DNA of 28,948 bases from Patescibacteria group bacterium (lineage in GTDB: Bacteria; Patescibacteriota; Patescibacteriia; UBA2591; UBA6264). Position 1 is the stretch's first letter; the number at the start of each line of letters is the position of its first letter. The position numbers and the translations under genes are program-made. Location: positions 1-28,948 of the forward strand of contig JAHIMV010000044.1 in the NCBI GenBank assembly GCA_018896315.1, read 5' to 3'. Under the pieces are notes generated by a model that saw only the letters and a list, made by a program, of their open reading frames with translations, was not told the DNA's origin and did no database searches. Below, in pieces: positions 15,316 through 22,971 of this stretch.

Positions 15316-16434
15316 TTAAACAGTTAACAAAACTTCCATGGTTTCTTGGGCGCATTTTTGCCAAGAATATTTTTTAATATTTTTTAATCCTTTTTCTCTT
15401 AATTGATATTTTAAACTTTTATCAGTTAAAAAATCTTTCAGCGTACTAGTGATTTCTTCGATTTTGTTTGGATTAAAATATAAAGCGGCCTTATTACCTA
15501 CTTCAGGAATTGATCCTGCATTGCTAATAATCACTGGAGTTCCACAAGCCATTGCTTCTAAAATAGGCAGTCCAAAACCTTCATAAAGTGAAGGGAAAAT
15601 AAACGCCTCCGCTCCATGATAGAAATGAACTAATTCATCAGTCTGGATATAACCAATCTGATAAATTAATGGTTTAAGTTTCTCAATTTCTGAGGCAATT
15701 TCTTGGTAATTAAATCCCGGCTTACCAATTAAAACTAATCTTGGAAATGATGTCTTAATTTCTGAATTAAAGAGCATAGAATATGCTTTTATTAAATTTA
15801 TAATATTTTTTTTCTTTTCCAATCGTCCAACAAAAAGAAAATAAGGCTTTTTTATTTTATATTTTTTTAAAAGTTTGTTTATTTTCCCTTTATTTTCATT
15901 TAAATTAAATCGTTCCTTGTCATAACCCTCGTGAATAACTCTTATTTTCTCTTCCTTGGTATGATATAACTGTATTAACTCTTCTTTGGTAAAATCTGAG
16001 GGCACAATAATTTTATCTGCTTTTTTACTTGCCCACCAATGTACAAAATAAGCATAAATTCTTTGAGAAAATGAATAAACCTTTTTAAATCTCTTAAATC
16101 CTAAATCATGGACTGTTATCACTTTTTTGGAACGACAAAAAATTGGCAGGGCGTGAGCAGGAATAAATAAAACATCTGGCGGATTAAAAAATATTTCCCA
16201 ACACAATCTTATATGTGTCCAAATATATTTAAAAGGCCATGACAAAATTTTACTTTGCCAATTATTAGGCAAATGAGATAGGTCGCCTTTTAATTTATCT
16301 CTTGAATATAAAACAAATTTATCCCCTGGTTTAAGGGGAATTTTTTTTAACGCCTGAATTAAATAATATGAATACCACTCTACTCCTGTTTTGTTTTTTT
16401 TATTTGCCCGTGAGGCATCAATACCAATAATCAT
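15316..16434 (-). CDS. GT4-family glycosyltransferase
   Basis: This cytoplasmic or membrane-associated enzyme probably transfers a sugar from a nucleotide-sugar donor to a polysaccharide or lipid acceptor. From the ATG at 16434 it has 372 residues in two Rossmann-like halves. The N-terminal part holds GIDASRANKKNKTGVEWYSY and the VITVHDLGF stretch. The C-terminal donor domain holds FLFVGRLEKKKN (about 200-210), and the E-x7-E motif with Glu285 and Glu293 (SLYEGFGLPILEAMACGTP) is diagnostic of GT4. The frame runs on to an ATG at 16458, but that extension lies in an ATGTTCCAATGTTTAAATG-type spacer seen elsewhere in the window, so I reject it. holB starts 8 nt downstream. Donor and acceptor cannot be told. 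Confidence 0.88.
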   Translation of the reverse strand: MIIGIDASRANKKNKTGVEWYSYYLIQALKKIPLKPGDKFVLYSRDKLKGDLSHLPNNWQSKILSWPFKYIWTHIRLCWEIFFNPPDVLFIPAHALPIFCRSKKVITVHDLGFKRFKKVYSFSQRIYAYFVHWWASKKADKIIVPSDFTKEELIQLYHTKEEKIRVIHEGYDKERFNLNENKGKINKLLKKYKIKKPYFLFVGRLEKKKNIINLIKAYSMLFNSEIKTSFPRLVLIGKPGFNYQEIASEIEKLKPLIYQIGYIQTDELVHFYHGAEAFIFPSLYEGFGLPILEAMACGTPVIISNAGSIPEVGNKAALYFNPNKIEEITSTLKDFLTDKSLKYQLREKGLKNIKKYSWQKCAQETMEVLLTV

Positions 16435-16467
16435 TGTAACATTTAAACATTGGAACATAAGATTAAA

Positions 16468-16707
16468 ATTATTCTAATTAATCTAATTGACCTAATTGAC
16501 CTAATAAAATCCCAATAACCAATATTTAAACCCTTCACCTTCTAATTTTAATTGTTCTCTTAAGGCTGTATTTGCTTTACCGCTTTTCAACTGTTTTTCT
16601 CTATAATCTATGAAAGGTGAAGGGTAAATGACTAAAAAGATTTTAGACATTGGGATTTGGGGATTGGACATTTGTTAGAATAATTAGAATTATTAGAATA
16701 ATTAGAA
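16468..16707. repeat. Nested inverted repeat (about 240 bp) between the glycosyltransferase and mreB
   Basis: The 321-bp spacer between these genes contains no convincing ORF. It has three nested pairs: CTAATT-rich arms at about 16468-16503 against AATTAGAA-rich arms at 16675-16707; AAATCCCAAT (16507-16516) against ATTGGGATTT (16649-16658); and CCCTTCACCT (16531-16540) against AGGTGAAGGG (16615-16624). The central 74 nt are unpaired. The nesting resembles a small non-autonomous palindromic element. Downstream of it, 16717-16750 is an AATGTTC-type direct-repeat spacer. Confidence 0.5.
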
Positions 16708-16755
16708 ATTTTCTTTTTGTTCTAATGTTCTAATGTTCCCATGTTCTTATGATTT

Positions 16756-17763
16756 TTATCTCATTGCTAAAATACTTCTTTTATACGATTCTAAATTATC
16801 TAAAGCTATGCCTGTACCACGCGCTACAGAAAGCAAAGGCTCATCAGCCAAATAAGCAGGAACCCCAATAGCTTGAGTTAAAAGTTTGTCCATATTTCTC
16901 AAGAGCGCACTTCCTCCAGATAAAACCATACCTTTTTCCATAACATCAGCAGAGAGCTCTGGAGGGGTTTCATAAAGAACAGATTTAACTGCCAAAATAA
17001 TAGATTGAAGTTCGTTTTGAATTGCCTCTGTGATATCATCTGAATTAATCGTAAGAACTCGAGGCAGTCCAAGGATCATATCTCGACCTTTAATGTCCAG
17101 TTCTAATTTTTTCTCCAATGGCAAGGCTGAACCAATCTTTATTTTAATCTCTTCTGCCGTCCTTTCGCCTATGGCCAAATTATATTTTTTTCGAATAAAA
17201 GTAGTAATAGAAGAATCAAATTTATTTCCTGCTACTCGAACAGAAGTACAAGCGACAATACCTCCTAAAGAAATAACCGCCGCCTCAGTAGTTCCTCCGC
17301 CAATATCAATAATCATATGACCCGAAGCTGATCCAATAGGAATATTTGCTCCAATTGCAGCAGCTATAGGCTCTTTAATAATATAAGCTGCTTTAGCTCC
17401 CGAACGCATGGTCGCATCAACCACCGCCCTTCTTTCTGAAGAAGTAATTCCACCTGGAACAGCAACCATCACTTCTGGTCTAAAAATATTAAAACGACCG
17501 ATTACTTTACCAATAAAATATTTTAACATCGCCTCTGTGGTCTTATAATCAGCAATAACCCCATCTTTCAGGGGTCTTTTTGCAATAATAGTATCTGGAG
17601 TCCGCCCAATCATTTCCTTGGCCTCATCACCTACGGCTAAAACGCTTTTATCAATGGTAGAAATAGCGACTACCGAAGGCTCGTTAGTGACAATACCTTT
17701 ATCTGGCAAATAAACTAAAATGTTGGTCGTTCCTAAATCAATGCCGATTTTCTTAATAAACAT
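16756..17763 (-). CDS. mreB: MreB actin homologue, copy 2 (canonical)
   Basis: This rod-shape filament protein has 335 residues from the ATG at 17763 (MFIKKIGIDLGTTN). The frame continues to 17796, but those codons lie in a CGAAT palindrome and precede the normal MreB start. All nucleotide-binding motifs are canonical: IGIDLGTTN, EPIAAAIGA, phosphate-2 DIGGGTTE and MVLSGGSALLRNMD. Length is typical. The gene is monocistronic, with a candidate promoter at 17853-17880. It is clearly a paralogue of the 8720-9757 gene, and the intact ATP site makes this the likely main filament former. Neither mreC, mreD nor rodA is adjacent. Confidence 0.93.
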   Translation of the reverse strand: MFIKKIGIDLGTTNILVYLPDKGIVTNEPSVVAISTIDKSVLAVGDEAKEMIGRTPDTIIAKRPLKDGVIADYKTTEAMLKYFIGKVIGRFNIFRPEVMVAVPGGITSSERRAVVDATMRSGAKAAYIIKEPIAAAIGANIPIGSASGHMIIDIGGGTTEAAVISLGGIVACTSVRVAGNKFDSSITTFIRKKYNLAIGERTAEEIKIKIGSALPLEKKLELDIKGRDMILGLPRVLTINSDDITEAIQNELQSIILAVKSVLYETPPELSADVMEKGMVLSGGSALLRNMDKLLTQAIGVPAYLADEPLLSVARGTGIALDNLESYKRSILAMR

Positions 17764-17840
17764 AGTATGCGAATAGCGCACTACGAATGCGCACATGCGA
17801 ATGATTTATTTGTAGCATTCGTATATCATTCGTAGATTTG
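17764..17840 (-). promoter_or_regulatory. CGAAT-rich palindromic leader of mreB copy 2
   Basis: The leader carries several CGAAT/ATTCG blocks (such as CGAATGAT near 17800 with ATCATTCG near 17825-17832) that can fold into overlapping hairpins before the ATG. The same motif style builds the terminator at 8636-8721 downstream of the other mreB copy. No Shine-Dalgarno site is visible, so the fold may affect translation, or it may be an interspersed repeat. Confidence 0.4.
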
Positions 17841-17852
17841 AATTATATTTCT

Positions 17853-17880
17853 ATATTAGCTAAATATCAAAAAAAGTCAA
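17853..17880 (-). promoter_or_regulatory. Candidate sigma70 promoter for mreB copy 2
   Basis: On the minus strand there is TTGACT (17875-17880), a 16-bp spacer, and TAATAT (17853-17858). The -35 differs from TTGACA at one position and the -10 is a 4/6 match. Transcription would begin near 17845 and give a leader of about 80 nt. Confidence 0.45.
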
Positions 17881-17884
17881 CCCA

Positions 17885-17907
17885 AAAAATTTGCCTTGCA
17901 AATTTTT
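17885..17907 (-). terminator. Low-GC hairpin terminator after the AI-2E gene, with 14-bp tandem repeat upstream
   Basis: AAAAATTTGC (17885-17894) and GCAAATTTTT (17898-17907) make a 10-bp stem with a 3-nt loop. On the minus strand the descending arm ends in a run of T. It separates the AI-2E gene from mreB copy 2. Between it and the AI-2E stop, the 14-mer ATTGTTTATAGTTT is directly repeated at 17939-17952 and 17953-17966. Confidence 0.5.
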
Positions 17908-17983
17908 ACTTTAAACCCTAAACATTAGACATTTATTTATTGTTTATAGTTTATTGTTTATAGTTTTTTTGCAAAACAAAAAA

Positions 17984-19024
17984 TTAACTTTCTATTACCT
18001 TTTTCTTATATTTTAAATAATATCTAATCAAAATAGTAATAATGGTTGCTGCTGGAACAGCTAAAACCATACCAATAGGCCCAGCTAATTTCCCCCCTAC
18101 TAATAGGGCCAAAATAATGACCAATGGATCAAGACCAACCGCCTTATGCATTACATAGGGAGAAATTAAAGCATTTTCAATCTGCTGAATAACAATAAAA
18201 AGAATTATAACAAATAACGCTAAACTTGGTGATTGTGTAAAAGCAATTAAAACAGCAGGGATAGCTCCGATAAATGGACCAAGATAAGGAATGACCTCTG
18301 TTAAACCGGCAATTACTGCTAAAATTAAAGCAAATTTAACGCCTAAAATCAATAAGCCCAAATAAGCCAAGACTCCAATAAACAAACAAAGCAATAACAA
18401 ACCCCTGACCCATGAGCCAATATCCTTCTGTACTGATCTGCTAAAATCTAATAAAAATTCCTTATACTTAATCGGCACCAAAGAATCTATAAAGGATCGC
18501 ACGCCTTTTTTCTTAACCGAGATATAAAAAGCCAAAATAAACACCATAAAAACAGACATTACCTGACCAACTACCGTTCCTAAAACCGAAAAAATAGATG
18601 CAGCATTTAATGGCGATTTATTAAGCCAATTGTTAAATGTTTCTAAAAATTCTTTTTGTGAACCAGCTTGGATTGATTGAATTTTATTTAAAATTGACGT
18701 CAAAAATTCAGGAATTTGATCAATAAAAAGTCTGCTCTGGACCACAACAGCGGGGACAATAGCCATGCCCACTAAAATCAAAACTAATAAAACGGCCAAA
18801 TAAACAAAAAGAGCTCCTGCCCAACGAGGAATTTTCTTTTTTTCAAAATAATTAACCATTGGGTTAATAATTGTCGCCAAAAGACTAGCGACCAAGACAA
18901 TAAAAATTACATCTCTTAATAAATATAAAAGCCAAAGAACAACGAAAATCAAAAAGATTTTAGCAATTGACCAAATGTCAAATTTAATTAAGGTCACATT
19001 TTCTTTGTTATTTTTATTTTCCAT
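17984..19024 (-). CDS. AI-2E (PerM/TqsA-like) family membrane transporter
   Basis: The 346-residue polytopic membrane protein belongs to the AI-2E family (PF01594), whose members export small molecules or ions; autoinducer-2 transport is shown for only some members. Two N-terminal helices (about 15-65) are followed by one near 70-95. A soluble stretch at 95-140 is normal for the family. Then come the C-terminal helices with the signature segments VIPYLGPFIGAIPA and NALISPYVMHKAVGLDPLV, then LLVGGKLAGPIGMVLAVPAA. Length and motifs are typical. It is flanked by repeats and a terminator and seems to be transcribed alone. The substrate is unknown. Confidence 0.88.
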   Translation of the reverse strand: MENKNNKENVTLIKFDIWSIAKIFLIFVVLWLLYLLRDVIFIVLVASLLATIINPMVNYFEKKKIPRWAGALFVYLAVLLVLILVGMAIVPAVVVQSRLFIDQIPEFLTSILNKIQSIQAGSQKEFLETFNNWLNKSPLNAASIFSVLGTVVGQVMSVFMVFILAFYISVKKKGVRSFIDSLVPIKYKEFLLDFSRSVQKDIGSWVRGLLLLCLFIGVLAYLGLLILGVKFALILAVIAGLTEVIPYLGPFIGAIPAVLIAFTQSPSLALFVIILFIVIQQIENALISPYVMHKAVGLDPLVIILALLVGGKLAGPIGMVLAVPAATIITILIRYYLKYKKKVIES

Positions 19025-19041
19025 AATTTATAATTAAAATG

Positions 19042-19168
19042 TTTTTTAATTTCAAGGTTCTGCGAACGAAGTGAGCAGGTTCTTATAATTAAATTACTTT
19101 AATTTTTGTATAATAGAATTTTAATTTCAAGGTTCCTGACAAGCGAAGCGAGGAAGGGTTCTTATTTT
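19042..19168. repeat. Two direct copies of a TTTCAAGGTTC...GGTTCTTAT hairpin element
   Basis: Copy 1 (about 19042-19088) and copy 2 (about 19119-19168) share TTTTAATTTCAAGGTTC at one end and GGTTCTTAT at the other. Their centres differ yet both fold: CTGC/GCAG around GAACGAAGTGA in copy 1, and TTCCT/AGGAA around a GCGAAGCG core in copy 2. Different stems on a common frame suggest a conserved fold. The 160-bp spacer they fill separates the AI-2E and M16 genes and has no ORF. Confidence 0.5.
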
Positions 19169-19184
19169 AAAACTTATATTTATA

Positions 19185-20459
19185 TTATATCCCTTTTTGT
19201 AAAACTCGCAATAGTGGTTGTTTGCTTTTAAAAGGCCCTATTAAGGCTAATTTTAGGCCTTGTTTGCAAAAAATATCTTGAGCTGCATTTTGAATCTGTT
19301 TTTGGGTAACCTTTTTTAATTTTCCCAGTTGCTGACTTGGGGAAACAATCTTACCGACAAAAAGAGATTGATAGCCATACCAAGTTGCTAAATTAGCTGA
19401 ATCTTCTAATAAAATTTTCATTATTCCTTCAATATAATCTTTAGCTCGCACTAACTCTTCTTTTGTTACAATATCTTTCTTAACTTTATTTAATTCGTCT
19501 AAAATAACTTTTATTGTTTCTAAAACCTTTTCTTTATCAACTCCTGCTTGAATAACATAGTTACCGATGTCTTGATATTTACCCAAGCCCATTTTAATTG
19601 AATAAGCCAGTCCTCTTTTGTCTCTGACTTGAGTAAAAAGGCGTGAACTCATATTTCCACCAAGAATTGTTGATAAAAGTGCGGTTGCTTCTAGTTTAGG
19701 ATGATTATAAGGATAAGCAAAACCACCCAAAGCAAGTTGTGTTTGTTTTAATTTTTTAAATCTAATCTTAATATCTGGCTTACTTTTTTTTCTTATTAAA
19801 GGTGTATATTTAATCTTTTTTGCTCTTCCTTGATAAGCAGCAAAATATTTTTTAACCAACTTAATAGTTTGAGTTTTTTCTATTCCCCCAGCTACTATTA
19901 TCAACATCTGATTAGGCTGATAAAATAATTCTTTATATTTAACTAAAGATTGCCTGCTTAATCTTTGAACATCGCTGAGGTGGCCGCTAATTAACTGTCC
20001 TAAGGCGTGTTTATTAAAAAGAGCATTTTCAAAAAATTCATTAATATAAAATAAAGGATTTTCTTCATACATTTTAATTTCTTCTAAAATGACTGTTTTT
20101 TCATGATCAAATTCTTTCTTATCAAAAACAGAATTAAAAAGCATATCAGACAAAACATCTAAACTTGTGCTTATTTTTTCTTTAGCTGATTTTACCCAAT
20201 AGCCAGTATGATCTTTTCCTGTAAACGCATTGTAATATGCTCCAATTCCATCTAATTCCTTAGAAATTGCCAAACTATTTAATCTTTTTTTTGTTCCCTT
20301 GAACATCATATGTTCAATAAAATGCGAAGTACCATTTAAATGGGGCAATTCATATCTAGACCCAACTGGTAATAAAACTAAGACCGTCGCTGTTTTTGCA
20401 TCTTTAACAGGGACGGTAATTAATTTAAGCCCGTTAGAAAAAATAGTTTGAGAATACAT
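19185..20459 (-). CDS. M16-family zinc peptidase (mitochondrial processing peptidase-like)
   Basis: This single-domain-pair M16 protease has 424 residues from the ATG at 20459. The inverted zinc motif HxxEH is His46-Phe-Ile-Glu49-His50 (in SHFIEHMMFKGT), with the third ligand in the TVILEEIKMYEENP stretch downstream. The C-terminal half has the R/Y-type substrate pair region (MSSRLFTQVRDKRGLAYSI). The N-terminus SNGLKLI is the family's first strand. The longer frame begins at a TTG and is not used. It lies 62 nt after glyQS on the same strand, probably co-transcribed. Such peptidases degrade peptides or process leader peptides; no partner is visible here. Confidence 0.92.
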   Translation of the reverse strand: MYSQTIFSNGLKLITVPVKDAKTATVLVLLPVGSRYELPHLNGTSHFIEHMMFKGTKKRLNSLAISKELDGIGAYYNAFTGKDHTGYWVKSAKEKISTSLDVLSDMLFNSVFDKKEFDHEKTVILEEIKMYEENPLFYINEFFENALFNKHALGQLISGHLSDVQRLSRQSLVKYKELFYQPNQMLIIVAGGIEKTQTIKLVKKYFAAYQGRAKKIKYTPLIRKKSKPDIKIRFKKLKQTQLALGGFAYPYNHPKLEATALLSTILGGNMSSRLFTQVRDKRGLAYSIKMGLGKYQDIGNYVIQAGVDKEKVLETIKVILDELNKVKKDIVTKEELVRAKDYIEGIMKILLEDSANLATWYGYQSLFVGKIVSPSQQLGKLKKVTQKQIQNAAQDIFCKQGLKLALIGPFKSKQPLLRVLQKGI

Positions 20460-20521
20460 AAGCGCTAACGCTAAAATCAAAAATTAAAAATCAAAATGAA
20501 AAATTATTTTTATTAAAAAAA

Positions 20522-21841
20522 TTAATCTAACTTATTTTTTAAATAATCAACTAATGCACTGATAGCGACTCTGTCTTGTTTCATTGTATCTCTATCTCTA
20601 ATGGTTACCTTTTTGTCGTCTAAACTATCAAAATCAACAGTTATGCAATATAAAGTGCCAATCTCGTCTTGTCTGCGATAACGCCTACCAATAGAACCAA
20701 CTTCATCATATTGGACCATCCAATATTTTTTTAAGTCTTTATAAATACTTTGAGCCACTTTTTTTAAAGGTTCTTTTTTACTTAAAGGCAAAATTGCTGC
20801 CTTAATTGGAGCTAAATCTTTATGTAGACGAAGAACAACCTCTTGTTCTTTGTTCGCTTGAGTTGTTGTTGTTCGTCCTCCCTTAATTTCTTCATAAGCA
20901 TCAACTAAAAAGGCTAATAATGGCCTGTCAACGCCAGCTGACGGTTCAATAACATAAGGAATATATTTTTTTCCGTCTTGATCTTGATAAGACATATCTT
21001 GATTAGAAAATTTTTGATGTTGTTTTAAATCAAAATCTCCCCTATCAGCCACTCCTTCTAATTCTGACCAACCAAAAGGAAATTTATACTCAACATCAAA
21101 ACAAGACCGAGCATAATGAGCTAATTCATCCTCCCCGTGTTCACGTAAACGCAAATTTTTCTTTTTAATTCCTAAATCTAAATACCAATCAAATCTTTGT
21201 TTTAACCAGTATTTATACCACTTTTTAGCTTCATTTGGTTTAACAAAAAATTCTAATTCCATTTGTTCAAACTCCCGGGTTCTAAAAATAAAATTACCTG
21301 GCGTTATTTCATTACGAAAAGATTTACCAATCTGAGCAATACCAAAAGGAACCTTCATCCGACTGGATTGTAAAACATTATTAAAATTAACAAATATTCC
21401 TTGCGCAGTTTCTGGACGAAGGTAAATAACTGCAGAATCACCTTCAACCGGGCCCATAAATGTTTTAAACAAGAGATTAAAATTTTTAGCCTCAGTTAAA
21501 ATTCCTCCACACTCTGAACATTTATTTTTATCTTTTAAACCATCTAATTTAAATCTTTTATGACAAGACTTGCATTCGGCTAAGGGATCTACAAACCCCT
21601 TTAAATGCCCAGAAGCCTCCCAAACCTTGGGATTCATTAAAATAGAAGCATCTAGACCAACCATGTCATCTCTTTCTTGAACAACCTTTTTCCACCAAGC
21701 TTTTTTAATATTATTCTTTAATTCCACACCTAAGGGGCCATAATCATAACAAGAGGCTAATCCTCCATAAATTTCTGATGAAGGAAAAATAAACCCCCGG
21801 CGTTTAGCTAAAGATACTATTTTTTCCATCATATTAGACAT
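20522..21841 (-). CDS. glyQS: Glycyl-tRNA synthetase (dimeric class II type)
   Basis: GlyRS charges tRNA-Gly. The 439-residue protein is the alpha-2 homodimer type, not the alpha/beta type. Class II signatures are motif 1 around YDYGPLGVELKNNI, a zinc-binding pair Cys90-Cys93 and Cys108-Cys111, RPETAQGIF (142-150), and motif 2 FRNEITPGNFIFRTREFEQM (175-194). Motif 3 follows around IEPSAGVDRPLLAFL, and a C-terminal anticodon-binding domain comes last. The size is slightly short but complete. Starts at codons 1, 4 and 5 are all ATG. The 203 bp upstream (21842-22044) is AT-rich, and I see no confident promoter or other feature in it. Confidence 0.95.
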   Translation of the reverse strand: MSNMMEKIVSLAKRRGFIFPSSEIYGGLASCYDYGPLGVELKNNIKKAWWKKVVQERDDMVGLDASILMNPKVWEASGHLKGFVDPLAECKSCHKRFKLDGLKDKNKCSECGGILTEAKNFNLLFKTFMGPVEGDSAVIYLRPETAQGIFVNFNNVLQSSRMKVPFGIAQIGKSFRNEITPGNFIFRTREFEQMELEFFVKPNEAKKWYKYWLKQRFDWYLDLGIKKKNLRLREHGEDELAHYARSCFDVEYKFPFGWSELEGVADRGDFDLKQHQKFSNQDMSYQDQDGKKYIPYVIEPSAGVDRPLLAFLVDAYEEIKGGRTTTTQANKEQEVVLRLHKDLAPIKAAILPLSKKEPLKKVAQSIYKDLKKYWMVQYDEVGSIGRRYRRQDEIGTLYCITVDFDSLDDKKVTIRDRDTMKQDRVAISALVDYLKNKLD

Positions 21842-22044
21842 ACTAATATTTTAACAAATTTATTAGAAAAATACCACCATCTACAGAACAAATGCTCTTA
21901 TAAAATTTAATAAAAAAACTGCTAAACTTTTGGGTTTCGTTTTTGGTTCCACTTAATAAAATCATATTCTATACTTGTATATTATCAAAAATGGTTACAT
22001 CCCCTTTTTTATCTTTCTCTGCTCTAAATGAGAACTGACCCCAA

Positions 22045-22431
22045 TTAAAGGTCTTTCTTCTTCTGTTTTACTTCAAGGGCTCGGATTCCTTTTTCACTAA
22101 AGCCGAAGTGGTGAGCAATTTCGTGCCAGACAGTATTTTTGATAATTTCCATTATTTCTTTCTTGGAGTTGGCAAGGTTTTCAATCGATTCTTGGAAAAT
22201 GGTAATTTTATCTGGCAGGATTGTCATGAAACTCCTGCCCCATGTTGTTTTAGGCACTCCTTGATAGAGCCCCAGAAGCGAAGTTCTTTGCCTTATTCCA
22301 ACTTTTTTTAACTCGTATTGAGAAGGTCTTTTCTCAATAACAATAGCCACATTATCCATTTTTTTTCGGATATGTCCAGGCAATGTCATTATGGCCTTTT
22401 TAACTAATTTTTCAAAATCTTTTTCTAACAC
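22045..22431 (-). CDS. Small zincin-like metallopeptidase (PF06262/DUF1025-type)
   Basis: The 128-residue cytoplasmic protein has the extended zinc motif HEIAHHFG (His103-Glu104...His107, Gly110) followed by a Ser-Glu, as in the family of small putative metallopeptidases found throughout bacteria. The N-terminal half (FEKLVKKAIMTLPGHI, then DNVAIVIEKRPS) and the ITIFQESIENLA segment also fit that family. The first start is GTG (22429-22431); no nearer ATG would keep the conserved N-terminus. Substrate and role are not known for the family. It is the last core-like gene before the repeat-rich accessory region. Confidence 0.85.
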   Translation of the reverse strand: MLEKDFEKLVKKAIMTLPGHIRKKMDNVAIVIEKRPSQYELKKVGIRQRTSLLGLYQGVPKTTWGRSFMTILPDKITIFQESIENLANSKKEIMEIIKNTVWHEIAHHFGFSEKGIRALEVKQKKKDL

Positions 22432-22481
22432 CTTGGTCTAATTATGTAAATATTCATTTTCAGAACCGTCCTCTGTTTCTT

Positions 22482-22504
22482 ACTTGGAAACTTAGTTTCC
22501 AAGT
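22482..22504. terminator. Perfect 10-bp hairpin upstream of the metallopeptidase
   Basis: ACTTGGAAAC (22482-22491) and GTTTCCAAGT (22495-22504) form a perfect stem with a TTA loop. A T-rich but broken run follows on the plus strand. It lies in the 290-bp gap between the metallopeptidase and a 45-codon ORF. It may stop transcription or mark a palindromic element. Confidence 0.45.
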
Positions 22505-22543
22505 GGTTTAATTTTGTTTTTGGTCAATTTTTTGCCAAACCTG

Positions 22544-22599
22544 CCCTGTTAAATAATTTGCTCAGCAAATTAAAAATTAAAAATTTTTATTTAACAGGG
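22544..22599. repeat. 56-bp palindromic insert next to repeat R1 copy 1
   Basis: CCCTGTTAAATAA (22544-22556) and TTATTTAACAGGG (22587-22599) are perfect 13-bp arms. A smaller stem, AATTTGC/GCAAATT, lies in the loop. Flanking sequence (GCCAAAC before, AAAAATCGCTC after) is contiguous in the third R1 copy (27231-27250), so this palindrome appears to have been inserted into an existing repeat. Confidence 0.55.
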
Positions 22600-22600
22600 T

Positions 22601-22680
22601 AAAAAAAATCGCTCTAAAATCCTCTACTGAAGCGCCTTTCAGAGCGCCGATTTAGGGGGACAGTCCCCAAATTGTAAAAT
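22601..22680 (+). repeat. Repeat R1, copy 1
   Basis: This is one of three copies of a roughly 75-bp palindromic repeat, all in the same orientation. Internal pairings are AAATCG-CTCT with AGAG-CG(c)CGATTT (outer), CTGAA with TTCAG (inner), and a separate GGGGA-CAG-TCCCC hairpin at the 3' end. The final GGGGACAGTCCCC resembles palindromes associated with REP/IS200-like transposases. Matching sequence continues upstream to about 22522, interrupted by the palindrome at 22544-22599. Confidence 0.7.
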
Positions 22681-22721
22681 AAAGATAATCAAGAGCTGAA
22701 CGCAGATTTGCTAAACAATCT

Positions 22722-22859
22722 TTAATCTCCACTTAGTAAGCTATCTGGTATTTTTTCTTCTTTTAAGTACTTTTGATATTCGCGTCCAATACTCGCCAAA
22801 TAAGACTCTACTTTATTCATTACCGCTTCTATATCGTTGTATTTTGAAAATTTATCCAT
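22722..22859 (-). CDS. Small hypothetical protein (45 aa)
   Basis: This short frame starts at an ATG (22857-22859) and ends TAA. The product begins MDKFSKYNDIEAVMNKVE and ends SLLSGD; it is charged and probably helical (segments EAVMNKVESYLASIG and EYQKYLKEEKI). No Shine-Dalgarno site is seen. The codon pattern is coherent and there is no competing frame, but length alone makes it uncertain. It lies between R1 copy 1 and the small-RNA candidate A. I do not recognise it. Confidence 0.4.
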   Translation of the reverse strand: MDKFSKYNDIEAVMNKVESYLASIGREYQKYLKEEKIPDSLLSGD

Positions 22860-22918
22860 TTAATTTTTGAATTTTAATTTGTAATTTTAATTTTTGAATT
22901 TTAATTTTTGATTTTTTA
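22860..22918. repeat. AATTTTGAATTTTAATT-type simple-repeat spacer
   Basis: Short direct near-repeats of TTTTTGAATTTTAATT fill the stretch between the 45-codon ORF and the DnaA-box-like site. Similar spacers occur at about 9836-9860 and 20471-20505. This seems to be a genome-wide spacer style rather than a specific signal. Confidence 0.4.
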
Positions 22919-22922
22919 TCGC

Positions 22923-22937
22923 CTGTGGATAACTTTT
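22923..22937 (-). promoter_or_regulatory. DnaA-box-like 15-mer, copy 1
   Basis: On the minus strand this reads AAAAGTTATCCACAG and includes the consensus DnaA box TTATCCACA (22924-22932). The identical 15-mer occurs on the plus strand at 26049-26063. Each copy lies just upstream of the -35 of a plus-strand promoter candidate. Isolated boxes like these can make a gene DnaA-responsive; an origin is not suggested. Confidence 0.5.
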
Positions 22938-22938
22938 A

Positions 22939-22966
22939 TTGATAAATACTAAAAATAAGTTATAAT
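22939..22966 (+). promoter_or_regulatory. Plus-strand promoter candidate for small RNA A
   Basis: TTGATA (22939-22944), a 16-bp spacer and a perfect TATAAT (22961-22966). It points into a 70-bp stretch with no ORF that ends in a terminator-like hairpin, antiparallel to all the genes around it. Confidence 0.5.
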
Positions 22967-22971
22967 AATTA

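Noticed and set aside
15308..15364. 19-residue N-terminal extension of holB
   Set aside because: It overlaps the upstream glycosyltransferase by 49 nt and precedes the conserved family start MEVIGHQKIL.
16435..16458. Eight-residue extension of the glycosyltransferase
   Set aside because: It is encoded by an AATGTTC-type spacer repeat; GT4 proteins begin at MIIGIDASR.
17764..17796. Eleven-residue extension of mreB copy 2
   Set aside because: It lies in a CGAAT palindrome, and MreB normally starts a few residues before GIDLGTTN.
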